Assembly (NCBI GenBank): GCA_014647935.1 | Contig: BMQD01000005.1 | Coordinates: forward strand, 1-64,000 | Direction of reading: 5' to 3' | Length of the DNA stretch: 64,000 nucleotides | Origin: Planomonospora parontospora | GTDB taxonomy: Bacteria > Actinomycetota > Actinomycetes > Streptosporangiales > Streptosporangiaceae | Shown here: piece after piece, positions 1 to 9,446 of the stretch | Layout: each line of letters opens with the position of its first letter | Numbering within the stretch: position 1 is the first letter of the stretch | The notes under the pieces: generated by a model | Seen by the model: the letters and a program-made list of their open reading frames with translations, nothing else | Databases searched by the model: none | What the model was told of the DNA's origin: nothing | Translations under genes and position numbers: made by a program

Positions 1-897
1 GGCGATGCGTTCGGAGACCCGGGACAGGTGTGCGGAGGAGTCGGCCAGCGCGTCGCTGTGGTCCGTCAGCGCCGTCACCGTGGTGTGCAGGGCGTGCACC
101 GTGTCGTCCAGCGCGCGGCCGAGGCGGCCGAGCTCGTCGCGGCGGGTCATGCCCAGGCGGACGGTCAGGTCGCCGCGGGCCACCCGGGCCAGGGCGTCCA
201 TCACGACGGTCAGCGGGCGCACCACCGAGCGGGTCACCCGGACGCTGAGCACCGCGGCCAGCAGCAGCGCGGCCGCCAGCGTGCCCCACAGCACCCGCCG
301 GCCCGTGTCCTCCACCTGCCCGACCTCCTTCTCCAGCAGGGCGATGCGGTCGCCGAGCGACTTCTGCAGGGTCTGGGTGATCTCGACGCCCACCTCCCAC
401 GCCTCTCCGCCCGCGCCCTCGTTGATGCTGTCCATCGCCGCGGCACGGCCCTCGCGCGTGTCCTGCCGGAGCAGTTCGACGATCTTGTCGTCCTCGGCGA
501 AGAACTTCTCCCAGGCGGGCTTCAGCTCGTCGAACCGCGCCCGCTCGGCCGGGGTCAGGTACTGCACGTGGGCGTTGTCCAGGGTGGCGAAGAGCGCCTT
601 CTCCGTCTCCATCAGGCCCACGCGGTTGTAGGAGTCGGGCGCGGTGGCCTGCTCGCCCCCGTAGGCCCCCGCGTCGGCCACCACCAGTCCCTGCCAGCTC
701 GTGGCGTCGGCGACGTGGTAGGCGAAGGTCTGGATGTCGTCCTCGACCCGCTCCAGCTGGTCCATCCTCGCGTTGATCTCCGCCTGGCGGTCCATCCCCC
801 ACTGGCCCGCGCCGACGGCGGCCCCGATCAGCAGGGATACCAGCAGGAAGGCGAGGCCCAGCCGTCTGCCCACTCCGAGGTCCTCGACGCGCGACAT
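1..897 (-). CDS. Methyl-accepting chemotaxis-like / HAMP sensor protein (3' part outside window)
   Basis: Reads leftward off the window edge; 299 codons are visible from an ATG at 897. The N-terminus has a membrane anchor (LAFLLVSLLIGAAVGAG, about residues 14-30), then a roughly 170-residue extracellular helical region of the four-helix-bundle ligand-binding type. A second membrane segment (about 198-218) follows, and then a HAMP linker with RPLTVVMDAL and DELGRLGRAL. This order (TM, 4HB sensor, TM, HAMP) is that of methyl-accepting chemotaxis proteins and some histidine kinases. The signalling module lies outside the window, so the output type is inferred. The visible end runs into a long helix, which favours the chemoreceptor type. 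Confidence 0.75.
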   Translation of the reverse strand, partial: MSRVEDLGVGRRLGLAFLLVSLLIGAAVGAGQWGMDRQAEINARMDQLERVEDDIQTFAYHVADATSWQGLVVADAGAYGGEQATAPDSYNRVGLMETEKALFATLDNAHVQYLTPAERARFDELKPAWEKFFAEDDKIVELLRQDTREGRAAAMDSINEGAGGEAWEVGVEITQTLQKSLGDRIALLEKEVGQVEDTGRRVLWGTLAAALLLAAVLSVRVTRSVVRPLTVVMDALARVARGDLTVRLGMTRRDELGRLGRALDDTVHALHTTVTALTDHSDALADSSAHLSRVSERIA

Positions 898-909
898 GAG
901 GTGTTCTTC

Positions 910-1899
910 CTAACGTTGGAGATACCGGTGCTCGTCAGTCAGATCGGCCGCGGAACGCGGAAACTGAGGGCCCGGGGTCTCCGTTCTTCCCTGGCCGCCC
1001 CTCCGCCGCCACCCGGGGGAGGGGACACCGCCGAGGCGGTCGAGGAAGCCCGCGACGAGCGGGGCGATCCGGCCGAGCTCCTCCTCCAGGGCGAAGTGCC
1101 CCGTGTCGAACAGGTGCAGCTCGGCCTCCGGCACGTCCCTCAGGTAGGCCCGGGCCCCCGCCTCGGTGAAGAAGGGGTCGTTCCGGCCCCAGGTGACCAG
1201 GGTCGGCGGCCGGTGGTCGCGCAGCCACGCCTGCCACTCGGGATAGCGGGCGACGTTGCCCCGGTAGTCGAGCGCCAGCGCGATCTGCGCCTCCTTGCGG
1301 CCGGGCAGGTCGAGGAAGTGCTGGTCGAGGGTCCAGCCGCCGGGGTCGATCGACGCGAGGTCGCGCACGCCGGTCTCGTACTGCCCCCGGGTGCCCTCCA
1401 GGGTCAGCAGTGCGAGGATCTGCTCCTCCTGCCCGGGCCGGAGCGCGATGAAGTCCCGCGCCGCCGCGCTGAGCCCCTCCTCGTAGGCGTTGCCGTTCTG
1501 CACGACCAGGCCCGTGATCCGCTCCGGGTGCCGTACGGCCAGGCGGAAGCCGACCGGCGCCCCGAAGTCGAACATGTAGAGCGCGAACCGGTCCAGCCCC
1601 AGCCGCTCCACGAGGCCCTCGACCACGTCGGCGAGCCGGTCGAAGGAGTGGTCGAACCCGGCCGGGGCCTCGGTGTGCCCGAAGCCGGGATAGTCGGGCG
1701 CGACCAGGTGGTAACGGGTCCCGAGCGCGTCGATCAACCGGGTGAACTGGTGCGACGCGGACGGGAAGCCGTGCAGCAGCAGGAGCGTGGGCGCGTCCCG
1801 GGGGCCGGCCTCCCGGTAGAAGACGCGCACCCCGTCCACGTCCGCGAACCGGTGGGAGATCCTCGCCACGTCCGTCTCGGGTGCCTTCATCTCGGGCAT
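910..1899 (-). CDS. Alpha/beta-fold hydrolase (haloalkane dehalogenase/epoxide hydrolase-like)
   Basis: 329 aa, cytoplasmic. HGFP near residue 44 forms the oxyanion region. The nucleophile elbow reads FDFGAPVG, so the nucleophile is Asp, as in epoxide hydrolases and haloalkane dehalogenases rather than Ser esterases. WGRNDPFF supplies the acid and DTGHFALEEE the His. About 50 residues after the catalytic His (rich in Gly/Arg/Pro) are extra and probably disordered. The start ATG at 1899 follows a GAGAGG Shine-Dalgarno; a second in-frame ATG lies at 1890. A recognisable promoter with flanking inverted repeats lies just upstream (1930-1979), so the gene is probably regulated. The substrate cannot be named. 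Confidence 0.85.
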   Translation of the reverse strand: MPEMKAPETDVARISHRFADVDGVRVFYREAGPRDAPTLLLLHGFPSASHQFTRLIDALGTRYHLVAPDYPGFGHTEAPAGFDHSFDRLADVVEGLVERLGLDRFALYMFDFGAPVGFRLAVRHPERITGLVVQNGNAYEEGLSAAARDFIALRPGQEEQILALLTLEGTRGQYETGVRDLASIDPGGWTLDQHFLDLPGRKEAQIALALDYRGNVARYPEWQAWLRDHRPPTLVTWGRNDPFFTEAGARAYLRDVPEAELHLFDTGHFALEEELGRIAPLVAGFLDRLGGVPSPGWRRRGGQGRTETPGPQFPRSAADLTDEHRYLQR

Positions 1900-1929
1900 C
1901 TCGGGTGCCTCTCGTTCGACGACCCCTCC

Positions 1930-1979
1930 GTTATAGCGAGCGATCTTCTAACGGGTCAATAGCTATTTATCCGTTAGAA
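1930..1979 (-). promoter_or_regulatory. Promoter and operator of the alpha/beta hydrolase gene
   Basis: On the minus strand a -35 TTGACC (complement of 1954-1959), an 18-bp spacer and a -10 TATAAC (complement of 1930-1935) precede the ATG at 1899. A perfect 9-bp inverted repeat TTCTAACGG (1946-1954) / CCGTTAGAA (1971-1979), separated by 16 bp, overlaps the -35. An ATAGCTAT palindrome (1959-1966) sits inside it. This looks like a repressor site; the regulator is not identified. Confidence 0.6.
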
Positions 1980-2016
1980 TTGTGAGACTCCCGCCGGCCG
2001 TCGGAACCGGTGCCCG

Positions 2017-3519
<1,503 letters not shown>

Positions 3520-3624
3520 CAGTCGACCTCAGGGGTTCCGGGCGCCTCCCGGCGGACCGGAACACGCGGCATAGCACACCCGGCGGGCCCGGCGGGCCGT
3601 ACCAGGGCCGCCCGTACACGTTCG

Positions 3625-3706
3625 CGGGCGCAGGACGGTGGGCTCCCGCGGGAATCCGCGGGCGCAGGACGGTGCGCCCGCGGACGTTCACGGGCGCAGG
3701 ACGGTG
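3625..3706. repeat. Three-copy direct repeat in the SulP-MarR gap
   Basis: A 16-bp unit CGGGCGCAGGACGGTG occurs at 3625-3640, 3659-3674 and 3691-3706. It lies within the 465-bp gap (3520-3984) that holds no convincing gene. The copies are 32-34 bp apart and embedded in similar GC-rich sequence, which suggests decayed tandem duplication. No promoter is obvious in the gap. Confidence 0.8.
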
Positions 3707-3984
3707 GGAGAACGGCGGGCGACGGGCCGGAGCCCGGGTCACCGGCTCAGCGGATCACGGCGGACAGCAGGCGGCAGGCGGTACGGGCACGCGCGCGTCC
3801 TTCTCCTCGGAAGATCGTGGTCCACGGAGACGCGCCGTCGCGTCCACCTCGGCGGAGAGCCCGGGCATCGCCTCTGGCTCCAACGGGGAAGCCCGCAGAG
3901 GTCTTCCCGATCGCCCGCAACTTTACCCTGCCACTCCGCGGCGCTTCAGCTCAGGGACCCGGCGCCGGGGCGGACAGGATCGCC

Positions 3985-4452
3985 TCACGGCCTCCTCCGG
4001 CCCGGATGCCAGCTCGGACGCTCCGACTGGAGGAAGCCGGTGCAGCGGCCCAGGAGGGCGATCAGCGTCTCCCGCTCCTCCGGGGTGAACTCGGCGGCCA
4101 GGCCCCGCTCGACCCGCACCGCGCGGGCGTCCCCGTCGGCCAGTACCTCCTCGCCCTTCGCGGTGAGGCGGGTCTCCAGGATGTTCCGGTGCCATTCGTG
4201 CGGGGTGCGCTCGATGAGGCCGCTCTCCTGGAGGTTCTTGAGCACGGTGTTCATCGTCGGCGGGGTGACCGCGCACGCCCTGGCCAGCGCGGCGGCCGAG
4301 ATGCCGGGGTTCTGCGCGAGGTGCAGCAGGGCCGCGTACTGCGGCACCGTCAGCCCGGCCGGTTTCAGCGCGGCGTGCTTGGCCGCGGTGAGCGCTTGTT
4401 CGGCGCGCTTGAGATGGGAGCCCAGGCGCTCGGGAACCGGCATCGACGTCAC
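3985..4452 (-). CDS. MarR-family transcriptional regulator
   Basis: 155 aa winged-helix protein. The order is typical: dimerisation helices at both ends, GLTVPQYAALLHLAQNPGISAAALARACAVTPPTMNTVLKNLQESGLIER as HTH and recognition helix, and RLTAKGEEVL as the wing. It is transcribed away from the secreted SMP-30-like protein that starts at 4576. The shared region holds a palindrome inside a core promoter, which fits local repression. The ligand is unknown. Confidence 0.88.
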   Translation of the reverse strand: MTSMPVPERLGSHLKRAEQALTAAKHAALKPAGLTVPQYAALLHLAQNPGISAAALARACAVTPPTMNTVLKNLQESGLIERTPHEWHRNILETRLTAKGEEVLADGDARAVRVERGLAAEFTPEERETLIALLGRCTGFLQSERPSWHPGRRRP

Positions 4453-4485
4453 CTCTGCATGCTAACGGCCCAGAACGTTCGCCTG

Positions 4486-4514
4486 TTGACGGATATTAGA
4501 GTTCTAATTATCTT
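4486..4514 (+). promoter_or_regulatory. Promoter with embedded palindromic operator upstream of the SMP-30-like gene
   Basis: -35 TTGACG (4486-4491), 17-bp spacer, -10 TATCTT (4509-4514). The spacer contains the palindrome ATTAGAGTTCTAAT (4495-4508, 6-bp arms), placed so that binding would block RNA polymerase. The adjacent divergent MarR gene is the likely regulator (inference). Confidence 0.6.
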
Positions 4515-4575
4515 ATCGACTCATATTGATCACAGTGTTCTCATGAAGCCGATAACGGCCGAACGGAGAGGCAGC

Positions 4576-5619
4576 ATGTCCCGAGTTCGTCAGCCCATCG
4601 CCGTCACGGCCGCGGCCCTCGCCGCGGTGCTCTCCCTGACCCCCGCCGCCCAGGCCGTCCAGGTCACCCGGACCGCCGTGACCGCGCCGGCCGCACCGGC
4701 CGCGGCGTCCGCGGCCTCCGAGTCGCGTGTCCGGATCTCCACCGCCCACGAGCTGCCCGGTGATCGGGTCTATCCCGAGGGCATCGCCGCCGACCCGCGC
4801 ACCGGAGACCTCTACGCCGGGTCCTTCACCGACGGCACGGTCTTCAGGATGACCCCGGGCCGGCGGACCGCCCAGGTCTTCCTGCCCGCGGGCGCCGACG
4901 GGCGCGACACCGCCAACGGGCTGAAGGTGGACCGGGCCGGGCGGCTCTGGGTGACCGACTCCACCACCGGGGTGTCGGTGTACGACACCCGCAGCCGCCG
5001 CCTGCTGGCCCGCTTCGAGGTCCCCGGGCAGGAGCCGAGGTTCGTCAACGACCTCGCCCTCACCCCGGACGGGAGCGCCTACCTGACCGACAGCGTGCGC
5101 GCCGTGGTCTACCGCGTCACCCCGGCGCAGCTGTCCCGGGCGGCCGGCCGTACGGCGACGCTCACCCCCGGCTTCGACCTGACCGGCGTCCTCGATCCGC
5201 GTGAACCCGGCGCGTTCAGTCTCAACGGGATCGTCGCCGGCCCCTCCGGGCGCCACCTGCTGACCGTGGACATGGTCGGCGGCGACCTCTACCGCCTCGA
5301 CCCCGCCTCCGGCGCGATCGCCAGGGTCGCCCTGCACGGCGGCGACATGCTGCACGCCGACGGGCTGGAGCTGCAGGGCGGCAGGCTCTGGGTCGTGCAC
5401 AACACGGACAACGCCGTCAGCCGGTGGCGGGTCACCGCGGACGGCACCGCCGCCCGGATGGAGCGGCGGGTGTCCGACGAGGCGCTACAGCTCCCGACCA
5501 CGCTGGTGCGGGTCCGCGGGACGCTCCACGTGGTCCGCTCGCAGTTCGACAAGGGCGGCCCGCTGGGCGAGGGCACCCCGCGGCGGCCCTTCACCATCGC
5601 CTCGGTGCGCGGCCTCTGA
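4576..5619 (+). CDS. Secreted SMP-30/gluconolactonase-like beta-propeller protein
   Basis: 347 aa. It begins with a Sec-type signal peptide (AVTAAALAAVLSLTPAAQA, cleavage near residue 28) and an Ala/Pro-rich linker. From about residue 55, repeated blade motifs follow, such as YPEGIAADPRTGDLYAG, NGLKVDRAGRLWVTD, NDLALTPDGSAYLTD and HADGLELQGGRLWVVHN. These are typical of SMP-30/gluconolactonase/strictosidine synthase-like propellers. The start ATG at 4576 follows GGAGAGG; an ATG at 4543 is in frame but lacks a ribosome site. The enzymatic activity is not assignable. It is divergent from a MarR gene, which probably controls it. Confidence 0.75.
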   Translation: MSRVRQPIAVTAAALAAVLSLTPAAQAVQVTRTAVTAPAAPAAASAASESRVRISTAHELPGDRVYPEGIAADPRTGDLYAGSFTDGTVFRMTPGRRTAQVFLPAGADGRDTANGLKVDRAGRLWVTDSTTGVSVYDTRSRRLLARFEVPGQEPRFVNDLALTPDGSAYLTDSVRAVVYRVTPAQLSRAAGRTATLTPGFDLTGVLDPREPGAFSLNGIVAGPSGRHLLTVDMVGGDLYRLDPASGAIARVALHGGDMLHADGLELQGGRLWVVHNTDNAVSRWRVTADGTAARMERRVSDEALQLPTTLVRVRGTLHVVRSQFDKGGPLGEGTPRRPFTIASVRGL

Positions 5620-5661
5620 GCACCGGAGGTCAGGCGGACCGCCGTCCCCGGCCTCGTGAGG

Positions 5662-6204
5662 TCACGCGGGCCGCCGTCCCCGGCCTCGTCCCGTGCGGGT
5701 GAGGTGCCATGCCGTCGCCGTCCACAGCAGGCCCCAGACGAGGAAGAACGGCGACCAGAGCAGCAGATCCCAGCGGGCCAGTTCGCGGGCCAGCTCGGTG
5801 TGACCGCCCGGCGGCGGCTGCAGACCGGTGAGCACCAGCGTGTCGCCGACGAATCCGTAGCCGACCGGGCCGAAGGCCCGCAGGACCATGAAGCCCCCGA
5901 CCGTCCAGGTGACGGCGAGCAGGATCCGGCGTGGAACCCGCTCGCCCCACGGGCGCACGGTGGCGAGCGCGACGAGAACGCCGACGACCGCGACGGCGAA
6001 CATGATCCAGTGGGCGGTCACGAACAGCGGATCACGCGCCAGCAGCCGCTGCCGCAGGTCGGGCGGTAACGGGTCCTTGTCCGCCAGCGCGTTCGCGCCC
6101 AGCGCCTGGGCCAGCTTCATCAGACCGTAGGCCGCGGTGCACACGCAGGTCCCGTACGCGGCGTACGCGAACGGTTCCCGGCGGATCCGTGCGGCGACCG
6201 TCAC
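5662..6204 (-). CDS. Four-TM membrane protein of unknown function
   Basis: 180 aa from a GTG at 6204, preceded by AGGGGGA. Four hydrophobic segments lie at about residues 10-30, 60-85, 92-112 and 140-165. Between the first two is a hydrophilic stretch with KDPLPPDLRQRLLARDP, and the C-terminus is basic. It may belong to the small DUF3995-like membrane proteins, but I am not sure. The reading frame stays open upstream to 6405, but that part has no membrane character. The GTGA at the start overlaps the stop of a 35-residue membrane ORF, suggesting translational coupling. Confidence 0.6.
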   Translation of the reverse strand: MTVAARIRREPFAYAAYGTCVCTAAYGLMKLAQALGANALADKDPLPPDLRQRLLARDPLFVTAHWIMFAVAVVGVLVALATVRPWGERVPRRILLAVTWTVGGFMVLRAFGPVGYGFVGDTLVLTGLQPPPGGHTELARELARWDLLLWSPFFLVWGLLWTATAWHLTRTGRGRGRRPA

Positions 6205-6308
6205 CGTCCCGTCCCCCTGCCCGTGCCCCGCCGCCGCACGCGGTCGAGCACCGCCAGGACGAGCAGCAGGCACACCAGCGCTGGAAAAGCCATCGCCATC
6301 ACGATCAT
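6201..6308 (-). CDS. Small hydrophobic peptide (35 aa), coupled to the next gene
   Basis: ATG at 6308, stop 6201-6203. The peptide is one hydrophobic segment (MAFPALVCLLLVLAVLD) followed by a very basic tail (RVRRRGTGRGTGR), the classic shape of a single-pass small membrane protein. Its stop overlaps the GTG start of the downstream membrane gene (GTGA). No strong Shine-Dalgarno is seen. I do not recognise a family. Confidence 0.4.
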   Translation of the reverse strand: MIVMAMAFPALVCLLLVLAVLDRVRRRGTGRGTGR

Positions 6309-6426
6309 GCCGGATCAACGCGCGAGCGGGACGATCAGTGCCTGCCTGGCGTCGAGGGCTCGTCCGGCCACCGTGGGACGGCACGCCGGTGATCGGTACG
6401 CTCACGGGCGGGGAAAGGGGACGTCC

Positions 6427-7794
6427 ATGCTTCTCGCCGTCGCGGCCGCGGCCGGGCTGACCTGGTGGCTCGGGTTCTACGTGATCGTGCGGGACCCGCG
6501 GGAACGCGGACCGCGCCGGGCGGGACTGGGACTGCTGGCCTACGGCCTCGCGCTGGCGGTCGGGCAGGTACGCGCCGTCCTGGAAGACGCCGGGGCCGAG
6601 GCATCAGGTGAGGCGCCGGTCGGTGCGCTGACCGGGATCGAGGGCGTGCTGGCCGGGGCCGAGGGCGTGCTGATCCACCTGCCGGTGCTGCTGTGGACCG
6701 GCGCCGTGCTGACGCTGGTCCCCGGGAGCGAGCGGCTGGACCGGGCCTGGTCGAGAGGGGTCGTCCCGGTCACGCTCGTCGCACTCGCCTGGCTGGTGCT
6801 CTCCGGTCAGGGTGCGGAGGCGGACGTCGCGGTGCGGGCGGTGACCGGCGTGCTGCTGCTGGCTCCGTTGGCCGGGGTGCTGGTGCTGCTGGTGCGGGCC
6901 AGGCCGCCCCGGATCGGTCCGCTGGCGGCGGTCGCCACCCTGTTCTTCGGGCTGGGCGCGGCGCTGCTGGTGTTCCCCCTGCCCGGACCGGCCGGGCTGC
7001 TCGCCGTACTGGCCATCGACGTGGACATGGCCCTGCTGGGCGTGGCCATCGCGATGTCCAGCGCGTTCCAGGCGGGCGAGGCGCTCTGGCGCGACATGCT
7101 GCGTTCCCTGCTCGGGGCGGCGGTCGTGGCGGGCGCGACGGGCGGGCAGGTGGCTCTGGCCATCGTGCTCGGCGAGCCCACGCCCGCCCTGGCGGCGCTG
7201 CTCTTCGGGGTGGTCGCGGTGGCCGTGGCCGCGCAGACGCTCGCCGGACCGGTGCACCGGGCCCTGGACCGAATCGCCTTCCCCGGCGACCCGGAGATCA
7301 GGCGTGAGCGAGCCGAGCTGCGAGACTCCTCCGAGGCGCTGCCCCGCCGCGAGCAGGGCCCGCCGCCGCTGGACGAGGCCGAGTTCACCCGCCTGACGCG
7401 ACGCGCCCTGGCGGGCTACGGCGATCTGGGCAAGCTCGCCGCCAGCCCGCTCGCCAACCTGCCGGTGATCGACGAGCGGATCACCGGGGACAGCCCCCTG
7501 GAGCGGGCCGCCGAGCTGCGCCGCCTGCTGCTGGAGAGCATCCAGCGGCTCAAGCCCCGGGACGGCGAGTCCGGCACCAGCGAGGAGTGGCGGTTCTACA
7601 ACGTGCTCTACTTCCCCTACGTCCGAGGGCTGCGGCCCTACCGGCGCGGGGCGGTGCGCGACGGGCTCACCCCGGAGGACCGGAGGGCGTTCGACTGGTT
7701 CCTCCGCGAAGTCCCCGAACGCACGCTCTACAACTGGCAGAACGCGGCGGCCAAACTCGTCGCCGACGACCTCCGTACGGGAAATCGGCAGTGA
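6427..7794 (+). CDS. Polytopic membrane protein with C-terminal cytoplasmic domain, function unknown
   Basis: 455 aa from the ATG at 6427, after GGGGAAAGGGG. About eight hydrophobic segments run from residue 1 to about 285 (for example VTLVALAWLVLSG, AVTGVLLLAPLAGVLVLLV, ALLFGVVAVAVAAQTLAG). A soluble region of about 160 residues follows, with EEWRFYNVLYFPYVRGLRPYRR and an Arg/Glu-rich helical end (LREVPERTLYNWQNAAAKLVADDL). It is divergent from the small membrane gene pair at 5662-6308. I cannot assign a function. The C-terminus could be a regulatory or binding module, but no catalytic motif is visible. Confidence 0.65.
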   Translation: MLLAVAAAAGLTWWLGFYVIVRDPRERGPRRAGLGLLAYGLALAVGQVRAVLEDAGAEASGEAPVGALTGIEGVLAGAEGVLIHLPVLLWTGAVLTLVPGSERLDRAWSRGVVPVTLVALAWLVLSGQGAEADVAVRAVTGVLLLAPLAGVLVLLVRARPPRIGPLAAVATLFFGLGAALLVFPLPGPAGLLAVLAIDVDMALLGVAIAMSSAFQAGEALWRDMLRSLLGAAVVAGATGGQVALAIVLGEPTPALAALLFGVVAVAVAAQTLAGPVHRALDRIAFPGDPEIRRERAELRDSSEALPRREQGPPPLDEAEFTRLTRRALAGYGDLGKLAASPLANLPVIDERITGDSPLERAAELRRLLLESIQRLKPRDGESGTSEEWRFYNVLYFPYVRGLRPYRRGAVRDGLTPEDRRAFDWFLREVPERTLYNWQNAAAKLVADDLRTGNRQ

Positions 7795-7882
7795 ATGGCA
7801 GTGCCGTGTCTGCAGTTGGCAGCGGGTGAGGCGGTGTGCTGAGGGCGTCCGAAGCCGACGCACTCACGAGGCACTCGCAGAG

Positions 7883-7918
7883 GCGTTCACGGACGCGTTC
7901 ACGGACGCGTTCGCAGAC
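7883..7918. repeat. 12-bp tandem repeat, three copies
   Basis: Units GCGTTCACGGAC at 7883-7894 and 7895-7906 and the variant GCGTTCGCAGAC at 7907-7918. They sit just upstream of the gene at 7954. Confidence 0.8.
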
Positions 7919-7953
7919 GTGTCCGCGAAGGCCGCGCACCGAAGGAGAGACCG

Positions 7954-8352
7954 ATGACCGCGACCGCCGTTCCCACCCGCCGCACCCCCTTCCTGACCCG
8001 GGCGCTGCAGGCCGACACCGTCCTCACCGGAGGGTTCGGGATCATCCTGGCCGCCGCCGCGACCCCGCTGGCCGACCTGCTCGGCCTCCCCGAGCCGCTG
8101 CTCCGCTGGGCCGGGATCGTCCTGCTGCCGATCACCGCGTTCCTCGCCTACCTGGCGACCCGTCCGGTTCCCCCCACGCGGGGCGTCCAGACGGTGATCG
8201 CGATCAACGTGCTGTGGACCGTCGACAGCATCGCGCTGCTGTTCACCGGCTGGGTCGACCCGAACCCGCTCGGCGTCGCCTTCGTCGTGGCCCAGGCCCT
8301 CGCGGTCGCCGCCTTCGCCGAGCTCCACTACATGGGGCTGCGCCGCAGGTGA
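7954..8352 (+). CDS. Small four-TM membrane protein
   Basis: 132 aa. The ATG at 7954 is preceded by GAAGGAGAG. Four hydrophobic stretches are visible: FGIILAAAATPLADLLGL, GIVLLPITAFLAYLA, TVIAINVLWTVDSIALLF and VAFVVAQALAVAAFAEL. The end is short and basic (GLRRR). It resembles the many actinobacterial integral membrane proteins of unknown role. No catalytic residues stand out. A tandem repeat lies in its leader region. Confidence 0.7.
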   Translation: MTATAVPTRRTPFLTRALQADTVLTGGFGIILAAAATPLADLLGLPEPLLRWAGIVLLPITAFLAYLATRPVPPTRGVQTVIAINVLWTVDSIALLFTGWVDPNPLGVAFVVAQALAVAAFAELHYMGLRRR

Positions 8353-8592
8353 CGCCCCGGCCCGGTGCGGTTCCCGGGCCCCGGCAGGCGGACTCCCGGT
8401 TCGCCCGCCGGGGCCTTGCCGTGCGGGCGGGAGACCGCACGGCCGCCATCCGTCGCCCGTGGACACGCGGACCCCGAAGTCCTCAGCTCGCAGCGGCTCC
8501 CTGGATCAGTCCGCGGACCCGGCGCCACGAGACACATCCGTGATCAAGGGCCGACAGGATTTCAGTCCCATACCGACCGAAAAGGACCATCC

Positions 8593-9405
8593 GTGAAGCG
8601 AGTGATCGCGGGCGTCGCCGCAGCCGTCGTCACCACGTTCGTGGCGGCGACGCCTGCCCAGGCGTCCTCCGCAGACCCGGTCAAGGCGCTGAAGAGCCAG
8701 TTCACCGCGGGCAAGGGGGTGAAGTTCACCGACGTCACCACGACGACCGAGTTCGCCGGGAGCACCTCCTTCCTCAAGCGCACCGGCTCCTTCCAGTTCG
8801 GCAGGACCGGCATCGTCGCCTCCGACGTCACCGCGAAGCTCACCACCGACGAGCTCTCCTGGGTATCCCCCAGCGTCCTGTGGCGGCTGGGGGAGTCGGA
8901 GCGGACCATCCGGATCGGCACCGACAGCTACTACTCCGGCAGCGTCTGGAAGCCGTCGAAGGGCAAGACATGGATCAAGCACCCGGACGGCATGACCGCC
9001 GGCCTCAGCGGTTGGTCCAGCCAGGTGGTGAACGCGGCCGAACCGGCCACCCTGAAGGCCCTGATCACCAGGGGGAAGCGGACCGGGCGCACCTACTCGG
9101 GAAAGATCAGCTTCGGCGCGCTGGAGAAGATCTCCCCCTGGCTGCGGAATGCCGATCTGATCAAGATGTCCGCGGAGGAGAAGACCGAGGTGCTGCGCTT
9201 CACGCTCACCCTGGGCACCGACGGGCTCCCGCAGCGGCTGGTCACCGTCTACCCGCAGCAGACCCACGGCGGGAGGGAGGCAGGGCACGAGGACCGGCGG
9301 CTCAGCGTGGAGACCCACTACACCGGGTGGGGCAGCCGGGTGTCGATCAAGGCGCCGCCGGCGGGCAAGGCGGACCTCATGAAGAAGCCTGCCTGGATGA
9401 AGTGA
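8593..9405 (+). CDS. Secreted protein, LppX/LolA-like fold possible
   Basis: 270 aa from a GTG at 8593 with AAAGGA upstream. The signal peptide (VIAGVAAAVVTTFVAATPAQA) has a normal AxA cleavage site and no lipobox Cys, so the protein is exported rather than lipidated. The mature part alternates beta-rich segments (GVKFTDVTTTTEF, GSFQFGRTGIVASDVTAKL, TIRIGTDSYYSGSVW, VLRFTLTLGTDGLPQRLV), in the style of half-barrel LppX/LprG/LolA-like proteins common in actinomycetes. That family link is inferred from the pattern only. Confidence 0.65.
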   Translation: MKRVIAGVAAAVVTTFVAATPAQASSADPVKALKSQFTAGKGVKFTDVTTTTEFAGSTSFLKRTGSFQFGRTGIVASDVTAKLTTDELSWVSPSVLWRLGESERTIRIGTDSYYSGSVWKPSKGKTWIKHPDGMTAGLSGWSSQVVNAAEPATLKALITRGKRTGRTYSGKISFGALEKISPWLRNADLIKMSAEEKTEVLRFTLTLGTDGLPQRLVTVYPQQTHGGREAGHEDRRLSVETHYTGWGSRVSIKAPPAGKADLMKKPAWMK

Positions 9406-9446
9406 GCGAAAGCCCCCACCGGGATCAGATGGGGCCTTTACAGCGC

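Noticed and set aside
910-1899. The hydrolase as the missing OleB of the ole-like operon
   Set aside because: It has an Asp nucleophile and a haloalkane-dehalogenase-like fold, which superficially fits OleB, but it is 44 kb away, under its own promoter and near unrelated genes. A functional link cannot be supported.
28-1962. Long plus-strand open frame across the chemoreceptor and hydrolase genes
   Set aside because: It is the antisense shadow of two well-supported minus-strand genes. Its composition (His/Arg/Gly/Val-rich) is typical of GC-rich shadow frames and it shows no domain.
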